Below the pieces are notes generated by a model. That model was not told where the DNA came from, ran no database searches, and was given only the letters and a program-made list of their open reading frames with translations. Of a stretch of 64,000 bases of DNA, positions 35,560 to 47,270 are shown piece after piece. Position 1 is the stretch's first letter. Every line of letters begins with the position of its first letter. The translations under genes and the position numbers were made by a program. The stretch spans positions 310,001-374,000 of the forward strand of contig JAFEMH010000342.1 in NCBI GenBank assembly GCA_022495995.1, read 5' to 3'. Source of the DNA: Adenophora triphylla var. japonica (Eukaryota > Streptophyta > Magnoliopsida > Asterales > Campanulaceae).

Positions 35560-37098
35560 CTAGCCACTAGTGCTTGCGTCCCCTTCCTTCTTCTTTCGTA
35601 TCCTCCCACCATGCCTCGTGTTCTTCCTAGGCACGGGAATGATGTCCGTCCTCCTCCTCCCTAGCTCCGGCATGGGGGCCGGGTCCATAAAGCCTGCCTC
35701 TATCAGAGTTCTGGTCGCCTGGGCTTCGTCTCTGATCTCCTGCCTCCTGGGCAGCGCCATAGGAACCCTGTCCCTCTGACGTTCCACTCTCATCTCATAG
35801 TCAAACATATCATCTCCACTCCTGTCATATGGGCTAGCCCTCGCCTCAGCTCTCCTCAATACTGAAACATGTACATCTTCTGGTCCCACCATGGCCTCAT
35901 GCCTCCTCATAAGAGCCACCTGAGTCTCCCCCATGTGTCCCTCATACCAATCCAAGTACCAAGTGGACAGATAGATACGCTCCGGATGCCTGAGAAGGAC
36001 CACATGAGGAAAAGCATGATACCTCCTTACTCGAGAGAAGATGGAAAAGGCAGATGGATCGTCCATAGAAACAGATACCACCACCTGGGTGGCTATATCA
36101 TCGCATCCCTCCAAAGGAACCTGCTCCATCCCGAACTGTCTAAAAACTAGAGCTGGTATGTAAAAAGTAGACCAACAGAGCCCCGGAAGCATAACTACCT
36201 GGGATCCATCTTGAAGCGTCCTCCTAGTCTCGATCTGCCAGTGCAGAATACACCATAGGATGTCCTGGGTACGACGCTGAGCCATTTAACGCTTCCACGA
36301 GGCCTGATCCTCGATCTCAATTGTAACTCCCCTCCTGGCGAAAGTCCATGGCCCGAATGCAAGTGGAGCCTTTCGCAGGACCCCCAGCCTCTCCATCAGC
36401 CACATCGACAATAGAAATGGGCTTCCCCCGTGCATGTACCATTCCCCTGTAGCCAATCGGTCAATAGCATGAAGGGTCTCTCCCAAGATCAAGGGAACTT
36501 TATCCCGACCCGACCGACTGTGCACAACAACGTCTAACAGAGACCGGTGGCACATCCCAAAGGAACAAACCATGAACAAGGACCTGATTGCACAAAGAGC
36601 AAAGGCATCCCAATAGCAATCGCCAACCATACCCAAGCTCTTAAACCTATCCGAGAGACCAGAGATGTCAAAATAGTCAGGTCCTTGAAACATACCTCGG
36701 GCTTCCTCCGGAGAGATTTGAAGGAGACTAGACAATTTGTTGACGAAGGACATCCCTCCGGGCAAGGGAAGTGCAACTTATTCCACCTCGGGCCCTCCGA
36801 GTAATGCACTAAAATCTTCAAGGGTGGGAACCATCTCGTTGTAGACGTGCCTCCGAGAGTCCCAAAACACGGCAAAAGCCCTCATCAAGTCATAATCCGG
36901 AACAAGCTCCTTAAGAGACCATAAGGATTTGATCTTGTATCTCTCTTCAAAGAACGCCCTATTCCCATGCATGACCTCCCGAGACCACTCCTTGAACTTG
37001 TCAAAGAAGATCATTTGCAACTCCTTTGGCAATTTAGGAGAATTCTCCATGCTTTCCATGGCTTTCTGTGGTTTTGGTCGTGACTTCAGAAAGAACAT
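35560..37098 (-). pseudogene. Antisense DUF7745-like gene of Tat-1
   Basis: One minus-strand frame of about 512 codons from the ATG at 37098 to the stop at 35560, broken by two in-frame stops, between 36778 and 36765 and at 36286-36288. Blocks such as DLMRAFAVFWDSRRHVY, VPTLEDFSALLGGPE and LLGETLHAIDRLATGEWYMHG recall DUF7745, a plant domain related to PMD and frequent in retroelement-derived proteins. The C-terminus is basic (KNTRHGGRIRKKK), perhaps a nuclear signal. It has its own upstream TATA-like and CGCG elements. Function unknown; the family call is from motif memory. Confidence 0.6.
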
Positions 37099-37141
37099 AG
37101 AAGAAGATGAAGGTGAGTGATAAAAACCAGATCTAAGGTGA

Positions 37142-37226
37142 AAATTTAAATAACCTTGCCAGATGCTGCCCTTGTCCGCAAGGATGAGATTGCAACCTCA
37201 ATCTCATCCATGCGGATAAGATTGTC
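37142..37226 (-). promoter_or_regulatory. Promoter-like region of the DUF7745-like gene
   Basis: Read on the minus strand: ATCTTATCCGCATGGATGAG, then CAATCTCATCCTTGCGGAC, then GGTTATTTAAATTTT (TATA-like) about 45 bases before the ATG at 37098. The two palindromes are the same sequence family as those in the Tat-1 U3, in the same inverted pairing. Confidence 0.6.
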
Positions 37227-37536
37227 TCCCAGTCCAAAAACTTTTCTGAGAACGGTAAAAACTGCTGCCCCCAAATGAGGAAACCTTTCCCCAAACGGCC
37301 AAACACAAAAATATGCCCATTCCCCATATTTTTCATCCAAAATCCCAATAAAAATCCCATATTTGTCCATATAAAACACCAAACATGGCTCATGCAACTT
37401 GCATTCAATACAGAATTAAACAAAAATACAAAAAATGGTGAAATAAAATGTATTAACCTAGTTATTACATTCCAAAAAAAAAAACAATGTGCATAAAATG
37501 TATATATGTTTTCTCTCTCTGCCCTAACAGGCAAAA

Positions 37537-40500
37537 TCAGTCGGAATCACTGTCCGAATCAGGAATAGGATCCTCCTCCCTGGCAATCTCCTTGTCGCGC
37601 CTCCGCACTCTCCGTTGAGTCGTGCTCGGCCCCTCCGCCGCTACCTCCGGGAAATCCATCCCCGACTCTATGCCATCCTGCTCCACGTCAGAGTATCCTC
37701 GGGATCAGCAGGCACTCCTCGGTATGGCACCCCGATATCGGCAATGAAGTCGTATCCAAAGGAGAAGGTGTCAGAGCTCTGGGCGTATGTCCCTTGAGTC
37801 TGCAAGGGAGTCCCGTAATCTCCCTGTGGCTCAAAGGCGCCGTAACCCCCGTGATGTGAAGAAGAACCCTCACCAGCTCCGCCCTGAACGAAGCCCGGTC
37901 CCTCCATGCCCCCGAAGATAATGTGATCCCGGGAAAGCTCCACAATCCTGTCCATGTATGGAGAAGGAGAAATGTCCACCGACTCTCTGGGCTGGGTACG
38001 GGGAGTCTCCATAGAACGCCTGCCTGGCATAGGCCCGCCGGCTGGAATAGGCGACCTCTCCCTCGTAGAGGCACTAGGTGCTAGTCGCAATGCCCTCTCG
38101 GAACCTCGAGCATTCCCCCACATCACGAGGTTTCAGATGAACCTTTTAGCCTCGATAACCTGGCGCAAGAGCCGATCGACAACTCGGGCCGAATACTGCA
38201 AAGAAGAAACAAAAGCATCAAAAATAGTCAAAGCAATGGCATAGGACGTACAAAAGCTAAATAGTCAGAATATGATCAGCACATACCTGAGCATTCGGTC
38301 GGTGTCGGAATGCTCGCGGTGTCACCTCTGGGAGGGAAATCTGCGCCCTCATCCTAACCCTCTCCTGGGTATACGAGAAGTCAGCTCGAGGGATCCTCAC
38401 AACCAAACTCCCTTTCTTCGCCAGCACCTGAGGTGTCCTCAGCCTGCGTGCCATGAACTCCTGATAGGGCTCCTGAGTAACGTACTCCAGGGCAAGCCGC
38501 CCAGCCCTAAACCAGTCCCAGTCTGCTAACCCCTCCCAGGGAAACAACATATCACCAGGAGGCTCAGCCGGTGCCAAAGCAGCCATCCCTAGATCATTCT
38601 GCCTCATCACCCTCTCCCCCAAGTAGTAGACATCACAGGTGAGTCCCCGTAGGATACACCTCTGCACTGCCCAGCTGGTCCACCTCAAACCGATCCCAAG
38701 GGTAAAAATTAACCCTATCGCTACTCTCTGCCATCAAAAATGGTACCATGTCATTGTACCTCATCTTTATCCTAGTCATGCTAGTCCTCTTCACCCGGGC
38801 GTCCTTCATCCACCAAATCATAGCCGGGTATGCAAAATCCTCCCCCTGGACATGGTCCCATAAGGCGCAGCCAAAAATCTCCAAAGCCCAGACCTGAATC
38901 CAACAAAGGAGACCCGTCAAAAAACCACAGTGCGTACACAATATGTACAAAGGATAAAGGAAAAGAAGGAGAAAGTATACCTCCAATGGGAACTCGAAGC
39001 AGGTCAGGGAGGTGGACGCCTTCCTGCTATATCTGTCCAAAGCGAAGTACCACTCCGCCAAGCCTGCCTCTCCCCAGGCATACTCATCTATCCTTTCAAT
39101 GTCTGCCAAAGACCCCAGCAAGGCGAATATAGCTGTCCCCTCAGCGTGCCCAAACAAAGTGCTGGAAAGGGCGAACCACAAGAAGCATTGAGCGATCTGC
39201 TCAGCCGAGATGGTCTGGTCCCCTCTCTCATATCGAACTATGATCTCGATCAACTTCGCGTCCCCCACGGCATATTCCATGCCCATTCCCTTCCGCGGCA
39301 CGATGACAATCCCAAACAGATCCATCAGCTCCGCGTTCGTATACTCGTTGTGCCACTCCAAGCTAAGCCCCTTGAAGGGCAGGCTAGTGATAGTGGCATA
39401 ATCAGTGGGGGTCACGGTAGCCTCCCCCAGAAGAAATGAAACGTATGGGTAACATCCCACCGTGCTCGATTAGCGCCAAATAGGTCCCCTTGCTCTTATG
39501 CAAACCTGCCACCCCTCTCAGGCACTCAACAAAACCATAAAGTTTAGAAGCCACCATGAGTTGGCGAGGACTCCGCTGAACCACCCTACCAGCTGTGGGC
39601 AGGGCATCCCAAATCCTGAGAACTGCCACCACAGACCCCCGCGTCTTTAGCTTATCCAACTTGCGTTGGATGACATCCGCTCTCCCCTGAAAGTAAACAC
39701 AGCACAAGTATGTCATCAAAACTGCAAGTGTATGACACAAACAATAGGAAAAGCAGAAAAGAAAGAAAATAGACTCCGTTCCATTTTCGAACATATTTTT
39801 ATGCATGCATCTTTTCTCGTATTCAAGCATCATGTTATCAAACATGCATTCACAAAAAAAATTTCATCAAAAAATCTCTTATGCAAGAGTTCGTTTCAAA
39901 TTCGGCAAATTTGCATTCATCAAAATCTCTTATGCAAGAGTCCGTTCCAAATTCGACAATTTTGTATCCAATTTACGAAACAATTTTCATCAAAAATCTC
40001 TTATGCAAGAGTCCGTTCCAAATTCGAAAAATTTGTGTCCATTTTACAAAAAGCACTTTGCATCAAAAATCTCTTATACAAGAGTCCGTTCCAAATTCGG
40101 CAAATTTGTACCTCCTTTTACTAACATAACATACATGCATCTTTCTCACATTCAAGCATCATGTTATCAAACATGCATTCACAAAAGCAAATTTTCATCA
40201 CAAAAAATCTCTAATGCAAGAGTCCGTCCCAAATTCGGCAAATTTGCACCCACTTTATTTTTACATTATGAAAACTACCCATGTTTTTTACAAATAAATT
40301 ACATATTCCTTTTACCCATGTCCTCAATTAAACGAATGCATCATTAATTCCATATTTCAACGGCAAAACAAACAAAAGCCCCAAATTTTGACAATTCAAG
40401 CCCTAAATCTAGCATGTACCAATTTTGATAAAAAATCAACAAAATAGACAAAATTGAGTATCATACCATGCGAAGATCCTCATCGGTGGCCCAATGTTGC

Positions 40501-40643
40501 CACATATCCTGGTAAAACTCCTCGTTCATCGATTGCGAGAGCGTGTAGTGGCAGTGCATCCTCACCAATTCAAGCCTCCTCTCCGCCGCCGCTCTACTCA
40601 CCCGACCTCGACGGACAACATTAGCTCCTCCATCTTGCTCCAT
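37537..40643 (-). pseudogene. Antisense four-exon PMD gene of Tat-1
   Basis: Exons on the minus strand: 40643-40467 (starts ATG, 59 codons, RMHCHYTLSQSM), 39686-38981, 38893-38287, 38195-37537. Introns have GT...AG ends with clean acceptors (TTTACTTTCAG, TTGTTGGATTCAG, TTCTTCTTTGCAG) and all are phase 0. Exons 2 and 3 encode the PMD (ATVTPTDYATITSLPFKG; VWALEIFGCALWDHV; VYYLGERVMRQ). Exon 4 is Pro/Ser/Gly-rich, ending in an acidic tail. Breaks: frameshifts near 39440, 38640 and 37700 and a TGA near 38140. PMD proteins of plants (MAIN, MAIL1) act in the nucleus in silencing; the role in a retroelement is unknown. Confidence 0.75.
39865..40250 (+). repeat. Five-copy repeat inside PMD intron 1
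   Basis: Unit of about 42 bases with CTCTTATGCAAGAG (a small hairpin) and CCGTTCCAAATTCGGCAAAT at about 39874, 39927, 39996, 40068 and 40207, with variable linkers. A second duplication, CAAGCATCATGTTATCAAAC, is at about 39822 and 40153. All lie within the intron at 39687-40466. Confidence 0.85.
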
Positions 40644-40756
40644 GGCCTTGATTTCGAAGGATTCGGTGAAGAAATTGGGCAACAATGGTGGTTTTCTCCC
40701 TCTTTTTTCTCTCTCTGCCTCGGCGGCTGTATGTGATAATGAAGAAGAAGGATACG

Positions 40757-40816
40757 ACGCCTGTCTGTTTTAAACCAGGCGTCCTGCTGATCTGGTCCGC
40801 GCAGATAAGATTGCAG
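40757..40816 (-). promoter_or_regulatory. Promoter-like region of the antisense PMD gene
   Basis: Read on the minus strand: CAATCTTATCTGCGCGGACC (a copy of the U3 CGCG repeat), then GACGCCTG...CAGGCGTC, an 8-base perfect stem whose loop holds TTTAAAA (TATA-like), then about 115 bases to the ATG at 40643. Only one clear CGCG repeat is present here. Confidence 0.5.
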
Positions 40817-40873
40817 GGCAAAATTCCTGCTTTCCCCCTTTAATTCCTGGCCCTCTGCATCCAGACCCCCAAT

Positions 40874-41160
40874 TTAACGAAAACTTAACGGAAGTCCATT
40901 TCCTTCCTCATTTTCAACCATGGCCATCATCGTAAGCCCTTCCTTTAACGAAAACTTAACGGAAGTCCATTCCCTTCCTCGTTTTCAATCCCGACCGTCA
41001 TCGTAAGCCCGTCCTTTAACGAAAACTTAACGAAAGCTCATCCCCTTCCTCGTTTTCAACCCCAGTCGTCATCGTAAGCTCGTCCTTTAACAAAAACATA
41101 ACAGAAGTCCATTCCCTTCCTCATTTTCAACCTCAGCCATCATTATAAGACCGTACCAAG
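40874..41160 (+). repeat. Tandem array, unit 71 bases (Tat-1)
   Basis: Four copies begin with TTAACGAAAACTTAACGG at 40874, 40945, 41016 and 41087 (last diverged). Located between the antisense gene and the 3' LTR. Confidence 0.92.
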
Positions 41161-41218
41161 AACACATATCCCCAGCAGATAAACCCCGACAGTTATCGTA
41201 AGCCCGAATCTTCCCCAG

Positions 41219-41418
41219 CGAGTCCGTCTTCGGCAACACCTCCATTAGTCGAGTCTACCTTCGGCAACGCCTCCGTTAGTCAAATTTTCTTCGGCAACGC
41301 CTCCATTAGTCGAGTTTCTTTGGCAATGCCTCCGTTAGTCGATTTTCCTTCGACAACGCCTCCGTTAGTCGAGTTTTCTTCGGCAACGCCTCCGTTAGTC
41401 GAGTCTATCTTCGACAAC
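41219..41418 (+). repeat. Tandem array, unit about 30 bases (Tat-1)
   Basis: Seven copies of a unit with TTCGGCAACGCCTCCGTTAG and GTCGAGT, spaced 28-32 bases. Directly follows the 71-base array. Confidence 0.92.
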
Positions 41419-41648
41419 AAAAATGCGGAAGGAGGTCCATTCATTTGAACGCTCCTTTCCCCCGCAAGATCTGAACTACGACCGACTTGATTCCCACATG
41501 GGATATGTAGGAATCCTTTCGTTAAGGGTCCAGCCCTCCGACCGCCTCGGTCACCTCCTCACCCATCTAGGTAAAAGTTTGCCAGATTGGGATCCTCACT
41601 TTGTCGACGACCCCACTTCCCCTGGAAGTACCGTCACCTAGAGGCTAC

Positions 41649-43337
41649 AGTAAGTGCCCCAATCTAGGTCGTTAATATTCCGTCAATCCAAATTAATGAT
41701 TTATGATTATTTAGGGGCATTTTGGACATTATTTTGACAATTTGAATGAGGAAGGACCTCTTAGGAATAATAAAATGGACAAATACCTCCCTGGAAATTT
41801 GTCATTTCCCATAAAAAAGAATATTGACCATTTAACAAAAAGTCAAAACTGCTTTCTGCATAGGACCAGGTATGCTACTGATCACATCCGCGTGGATGAG
41901 ATTGTGCCTACAATCTTATCCACGCGGATAAGATTGTCATCCAGCCAACCTATAAATACAGCCCTTCTCTCTCAGTTTTAAGAGGCCAAAAAATACGAAA
42001 ACCTACTGTTATGCTGTCAAAATCCATTCCCAAACAGCCATTTTCACCTTCAAAACTCAAAATCCATACCAAATCCAGCCTCAAATCAACTCCAAAACTA
42101 CTCCTAACCCCTTGAAACCTTTAAACCCTAAACAAAACCCAAGAAAGATTGGTAAACCATCACTCTCTTTACTCATATCTCTCTCATTTATACACACACT
42201 TCATGTGTAAATGATGTAGTTCTACTTATTTTTTTTTGTTCAACTCCCCCTTCCCCTCTTCTCCCAAGGATCCAAGAGGATCTCCATGGAATTCCTTTCC
42301 ATGGATGATCTTCTAATGGAATCCATATTTTCTTTACTTTCATGTCATCCCCCACTTCTCTTTTTTACATTACTTGGTACTTGCTTCTTTGACCTAAAGT
42401 ATGGTCATCTTGGAGTCCATCTCCATAGATGACCACTTTAAAGGTTCATATTACTTATTTCCTTGCAAATCCCCCTCCCCATGTCTAAGATGCTCACCTT
42501 GGAACACTTTCCTTGGATGAAAATTATCTAGACTCACAAAATAGTTCACACAAGTTGTATAAGATACACTTGAGTATAGGTCACAAGGATGGTCTTCTCA
42601 TGACCACCTTAGAGATCTTCCTCTAAAGTTGATACATCTTGACCTAACTTTCTTGTCAACTTACTTTTCATGTCAAAATCTCCCTTGTCCCTAGCAAATG
42701 AAGTGTTTTCAAAGTCCTAACATACCTCGGGATGGCTTGGTTAAGTGGATTCATCAATTATGACCACTAACCAAAGTCTAGGGAAAGAGAGGACAAAACA
42801 TGGATGCCAAAAAATCCATACAATTCCTTTATTTTCTACTTTCAGTTACATTTCCAGTTAAGTCCTGTAAATCCAGTTAACTTTCTGGAAATTACTGTGA
42901 CTAAACTGGAAATTATAAAAAATATTGACACTGCAGGGCTATCCGCGCGGATAAGACTGCACAACAGTCTCATCCACGCGGATGACTTTGTCCTCAGCAA
43001 ACAGCTTTCCAGTTTTCTGTTATTTTCAGTTTAATCACTATTTTCCTAACTGTTTTTCAATTCAGTCCCTATAATTTCTGTTATTTTCAGAAAACTCCCT
43101 TTTAAGAAAGTCCTCTTTTTTTCACACACGCACACACACAACAAAAGGTTTCAAGTGAGGAAGACTCATCATACGAGGCATTTCGGGTGAATGCCAAACG
43201 TTCTTCCCGGAGTGTAATGTGACCTCCGATCTCATTTTCTCAAATTTTAGGCATTTTTTAAAGTTTTGGCCCTTAAACTAAAAACGGCGTGGCGACTCCG
43301 AAATGATTTTCCCAAAGAAAAATTGGGTGACATCACA
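41649..43337 (+). repeat. Tat-1 3' LTR
   Basis: Aligns with the 5' LTR end to end apart from the MITE. The first base is A instead of T (AGTAAGTGCCCC). Ends GACATCACA and is followed by GACCT, the target duplication. TATA box at 41951-41958; CGCG pairs at 41884-41937 and 42939-42985. Confidence 0.93.
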
Positions 43338-43342
43338 GACCT

Positions 43343-43770
43343 CTTTTTCTTAATCGAAATGAGTGGGAGACGGTATTTTGATTGTCTGAAGTCTCTACGA
43401 ATGCGCCAATACGCATTGGTTATTGGCGGAATCGAATGTCTATGATCCTTGCACATGCACCATCCCGTACTATTTGTTGGCAGAATTGAATATCTATAAT
43501 TCTTGCACATACGCCATCCAGGCGCGCTTCTATTTTTCAGTGCCTTACTTTTCACCTTTTGTTTGATGGCTCTGCTTTAGCCTCCAAATTTTCAAAATTG
43601 GTGCTCTCATCCTTTGCTATTAGGTTAGCATTAAGGTATATAGGATAATCGAGCACATCATTATCATTTTTACATTCTAAAGAACCCTTGTTTATAAGAC
43701 ACTTTTCTAAAGGGCCTTTAGATTGTGATTTTTCAACCTCTTTGCTACTTTTTTCAAGAACATTAACTTA
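43343..43770. other. Flank of Tat-1 and start of Athila-B, no intact gene
   Basis: 43420-43525 holds two copies of a unit of about 67 bases (ATTGGCGGAATCGAATGTC and TTGGCAGAATTGAATATC). From about 43560 the minus strand shows broken Athila pol sequence downstream of protease. The site before Tat-1 inserted reads from 21281 to 43338. Confidence 0.45.
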
Positions 43771-44331
43771 TTAGCAAGGATTTTTGAGATGAGAATCTTT
43801 CATAATTTTTGCAAATTTAAATTCGACCTTCTCATCCCCGACATTTAAAGAGAGACTACCATTCTTAACATAAATAACTGCCCCAGCGGTGGCAAGGAAT
43901 GACCTCCATAGAATAACGGGAATTTGATATTCTTCCTCCATCTCAAGAACTAGAAAGTCGATAGGGATGATTAAATTCCCTTTACGACAAGGCATATCCT
44001 CCTTAATACCTATTTGGTATTTGATGGAGCGATCCATCAATTGAAAAGAAATGTTGGTATGTTTGAGTTCCCCCACACTATGTCTCTCGCTAACAGAAAG
44101 TGGTAATAGGTTAAGACTAGCCCCATGATCAAGAATTGCATTATCAATACTACACTTACCGATGTTACATAGAATAGAGAAAGTGCCGGGATTCTCAAGT
44201 TTCAGAGGAAGTTTTCTTTGTAAAATGGTACTAACATCTTCCACCAAAATGACAGTCTCATTTTCCTCTAATTTTCTCTTGTTTGAAAAAATATCTTTTA
44301 TAAATTTTGCATAAGAGGGCATTTGTTGCAA
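43771..44331 (-). pseudogene. Athila-B aspartic protease region
   Basis: 187 open codons on the minus strand. LDHGASLNLLPLSV at about 44115-44160 is the active site region (Athila usually D-x-G-A-S). QMPSYAKFIKDIF at the start and LWRSFLATAGAVI further on are family features. The stop follows HLKNPC. This is the longest open part of either Athila copy. Confidence 0.8.
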
Positions 44332-44399
44332 TGCATCGGTGAAAGGAACATTGATATAAACTGATTTTAAAACTTTTATAAATTTTGCAAATTGTTTAT

Positions 44400-45935
44400 T
44401 TAACTTTTCCTTTACAAACCTTTGAGGGTATGGTATTGGCGGGTCATAAGTTCTAAATTTTTTAGGGTAGTCTCAACCATCAGTGGTGCTGGACTAACAT
44501 TCTCCTTACTCGGTTTGATATTTTTACTCAGGAGGGGGATTTACCAACTCTTTTCTGCTCCTAGTTATTACCGAATTAACATGCTCATTGGGCCTTTGCG
44601 GTTGACTAAAAAACTCCCTTGTGGTCAATGCGAAGTGTTGTGCTGTTGAGCTTGTAGATTTTCAAGCATGCTAAATTATTAAACCTAGCATTCAACAACT
44701 TAAAGCATTCCCTAAACTCATTATTGGTCTTCTCTTGTGCGTTAGTGTCAACAACAAAGTCCATAAGAAGATCTAATTTTGACTTAGGGGGAGGGTAAGC
44801 ATTAGGATTAGTATTGAAATACTTTTGTGAAAATCCTAGTGGTTGTGTTTGTGAAGAAGGTTGTGGGTTTAGAACGTTGTTACTCTTATAGGAAAGATTA
44901 GGGTGATTTCTCCATTCTGGATTGTATGTGTTTTAATAGATATCACCCTTATGCCCATAAGAGTTAACAAAGTTGGCTTGTTAACAAGAAGTAGTGTCAA
45001 GCAAGTCACAACTTTTGACACTATGTGAGTTTGAACCACATAGTTCACAAAAAAAACTAACATTGACCACCGCATTCACATTTAAAGTTTCAAACTTTTT
45101 AAAAAGCATATCAACTTTAGAGGACAAGACAGTAACGCCATAAACATTGTACTTACTTGGAGTCCCCTACGGTTGTTCCCTCTAATTTGACCATTGATAA
45201 TGGTTCAAGGCGATGTTCTCGATCAAATCATATGCCTCATCTACCGCCTTGTTCATTAGTTCTCCTCCAGCAGCGGTATCGATGGTCTCTCTAGTTTTAA
45301 ATATGAGACCATTGTAGAATGTGTGTACTATAAACCATTTCTCGAGTCCATGGTGAGGGCACATCCTTAGGAGTTCTTTGTATCTCTCCCAAGCGTCATA
45401 TATTGATTTGTCTCCTTTTTGACTAAAGTTAGTGATTTTAGTTCGGATTTGATTGGTCTTGCTTGGAGGGAAGAAGCGCCCAAGGAAAGCTTCTTGCACT
45501 TGGTCCCATGTTGTCAAGGAATTTTGGGGGACCGAGTTCATCCATTTTTTTCGCCTTATACTTCAAAGAGAAAGGAAATAGGCGCATCCTTATAGCCTCC
45601 GGTGTGGCACCGACAATTCGGGTAATGTCACAATACTCCAAAAAATGTTTGCACATGGAGGTGAGGATCTTCAAATGTTATTCCGCTTAATTAGTTGTTC
45701 ATAACCATATGTAATTGTTGCGGCTTGATCTCAAAGTTGGCTGCATCGGCATTCGGCACAACAATCGGTGATCTAGCACCCGGGGTACTTGGATTGATAA
45801 AGTCCCGTAGGTTTTATGTGGTGGTGTAACTGGTTTTCCTCTATGATTTTCTGACATCTTTCATTCTAGCACTTCTTTTAGCCTTCTTAATATCTCGTGA
45901 AAAGTCCTTCCGGGTTCCAGATCGAAAAGGGATGT
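44400..45935 (-). pseudogene. Athila-B gag
   Basis: Same layout as Athila-A gag: Retrotrans_gag block (TTWDQVQEAFLGRFFPPSK at about 45460-45515; WFIVHTFYNGLIFKTRETID), a damaged Cys/His segment near 45020, and a Pro/Asn-rich linker. Several frameshifts and stops. Confidence 0.75.
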
Positions 45936-46102
45936 CCGGGTTCTATTCATATACTCCGAGATTATCTAAAAATTATTAAAAGACAAAAGATCTTTAAAGG
46001 AGATGTTAGACACAAATAAAAAATCAATAAAACACAATATAAATGATTGAAAGCTATTATTGAAATAGTAAAATGTTGTCCCCGATAACGAAGCCAAAAA
46101 CT

Positions 46103-47270
46103 TGTCAATACAAAACTTAACGTCTTATTAAATACCACAAGTGTACGGTGTGGATGTAGTATAATATAGGCAAATGCGGGCAGATCCCATGAGGAGAATA
46201 TTTACTATGAACTAATAGTTGATTTTAATTAATAATTATAAATAAAAAATGGATTGGGGGAGAATTTTTTTTGTTTATCAATATATAGAACAAGTTCAAA
46301 TTACTCTAACTTTTCAATACTATATGATGAAAGTATTACCGAGATTGGGACTCAAATAATTAGGATTGGGACTCAAATAATTATGCATTCATCAAACAAC
46401 CATGCTTTTATAAAAATGATCGAGCCATAATCAAGGATGATACGCTAAGTTGTGCAAACTTCTTACAATCAAGGTATATCACACGTATTTTAAGACTAAC
46501 ACGACCTTTCTCTTGATGGTTCCGTACATTAGTAAAAACCCATTAAGTTTATATTAAATACATGTATTTTCCACTAAAGGATCATCCCTATGCAATTAAT
46601 CTACTCTCGTGATTAATAGTGGCTAGTTTAACTCATATGATTCTGTAATCAAGATTTACGGCTAAGTACTTCTCTTGATTAACTAGGTTCAAACAAATAT
46701 GGACGTATACATATTCATAGGCATTTAAGAATGATATAAAGAAAATTGATTTAGGATGAAGAAGAAGAAAGAATCATGATTAAATATGAAGAACACATGA
46801 CGTTGAGTTTCCAACCCCAAGAACTAGGATTACTCACAAGCCATTACAATAATGAAAGATGAATAAGACATAAAATGATAGAGAAGAAGAGAAATACTTA
46901 TTCAAATAATGAAGATAGAGAGAATGGCTGGAAAATAAACCTTAAGAACTTTATTTCTTCAAACTCAGAATTTTGCTAAAGAACAATTGATGAATCTCTT
47001 AGAATCTAGAAATAATTGATGTTATGGAAGACAAATGATACTAGAGTACGTTTACAATAGTTTCTGATATAAAAATTTGTTTAATACATGTCTTTATATA
47101 GGCCTTGGCGCCTAAGGTCACACCACTTCCCAAGAGGTTCTTAAAAATGGTGCCTTTAAAAATGTTTGTAGAATGCTGTTACAGCTTTGGCACGGGCATG
47201 CCAAAGTACATACACGGCCGTGCAAGCCATTTTTATTTCTAACATTCCCAGATGGAAAATGGCACGACCA
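46103..47270 (-). repeat. LTR of Athila-B, interrupted at 47271
   Basis: Plus strand starts TGTCAATACAAAACTTAAC and aligns with 17917-19072. Primer-binding site remnant (minus TGGCTTCGTTATCGGGGA) at about 46079-46096. TATA box (minus) near 47097 and the two palindromes at 47185-47268. Alignment to copy A stops at 47270. Confidence 0.75.

Larger units (their letters stand above)
21287..43337 (+). mobile_element. Tat-1: complete 22-kb Tat/Ogre-like Ty3/gypsy retrotransposon
   Basis: Two LTRs, a 5-base target duplication (GACCT at 21282-21286 and 43338-43342), a primer-binding site, gag-pol on the plus strand and two extra genes on the minus strand between integrase and the 3' LTR. The size and antisense extra genes fit the Tat lineage, which includes Ogre. 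Coding frames carry many stops. The hAT MITE at 22845 is a later insertion in the 5' LTR. Confidence 0.93.
43560..47270 (-). mobile_element. Athila-B: antisense Athila-like fragment
   Basis: Minus-strand order: LTR (47270-46103), primer site, gag, protease. RT and integrase are missing on the left side. It is the same family as Athila-A and lacks the MULE, giving the empty site. Its LTR is interrupted at 47271 by another LTR. Confidence 0.8.
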
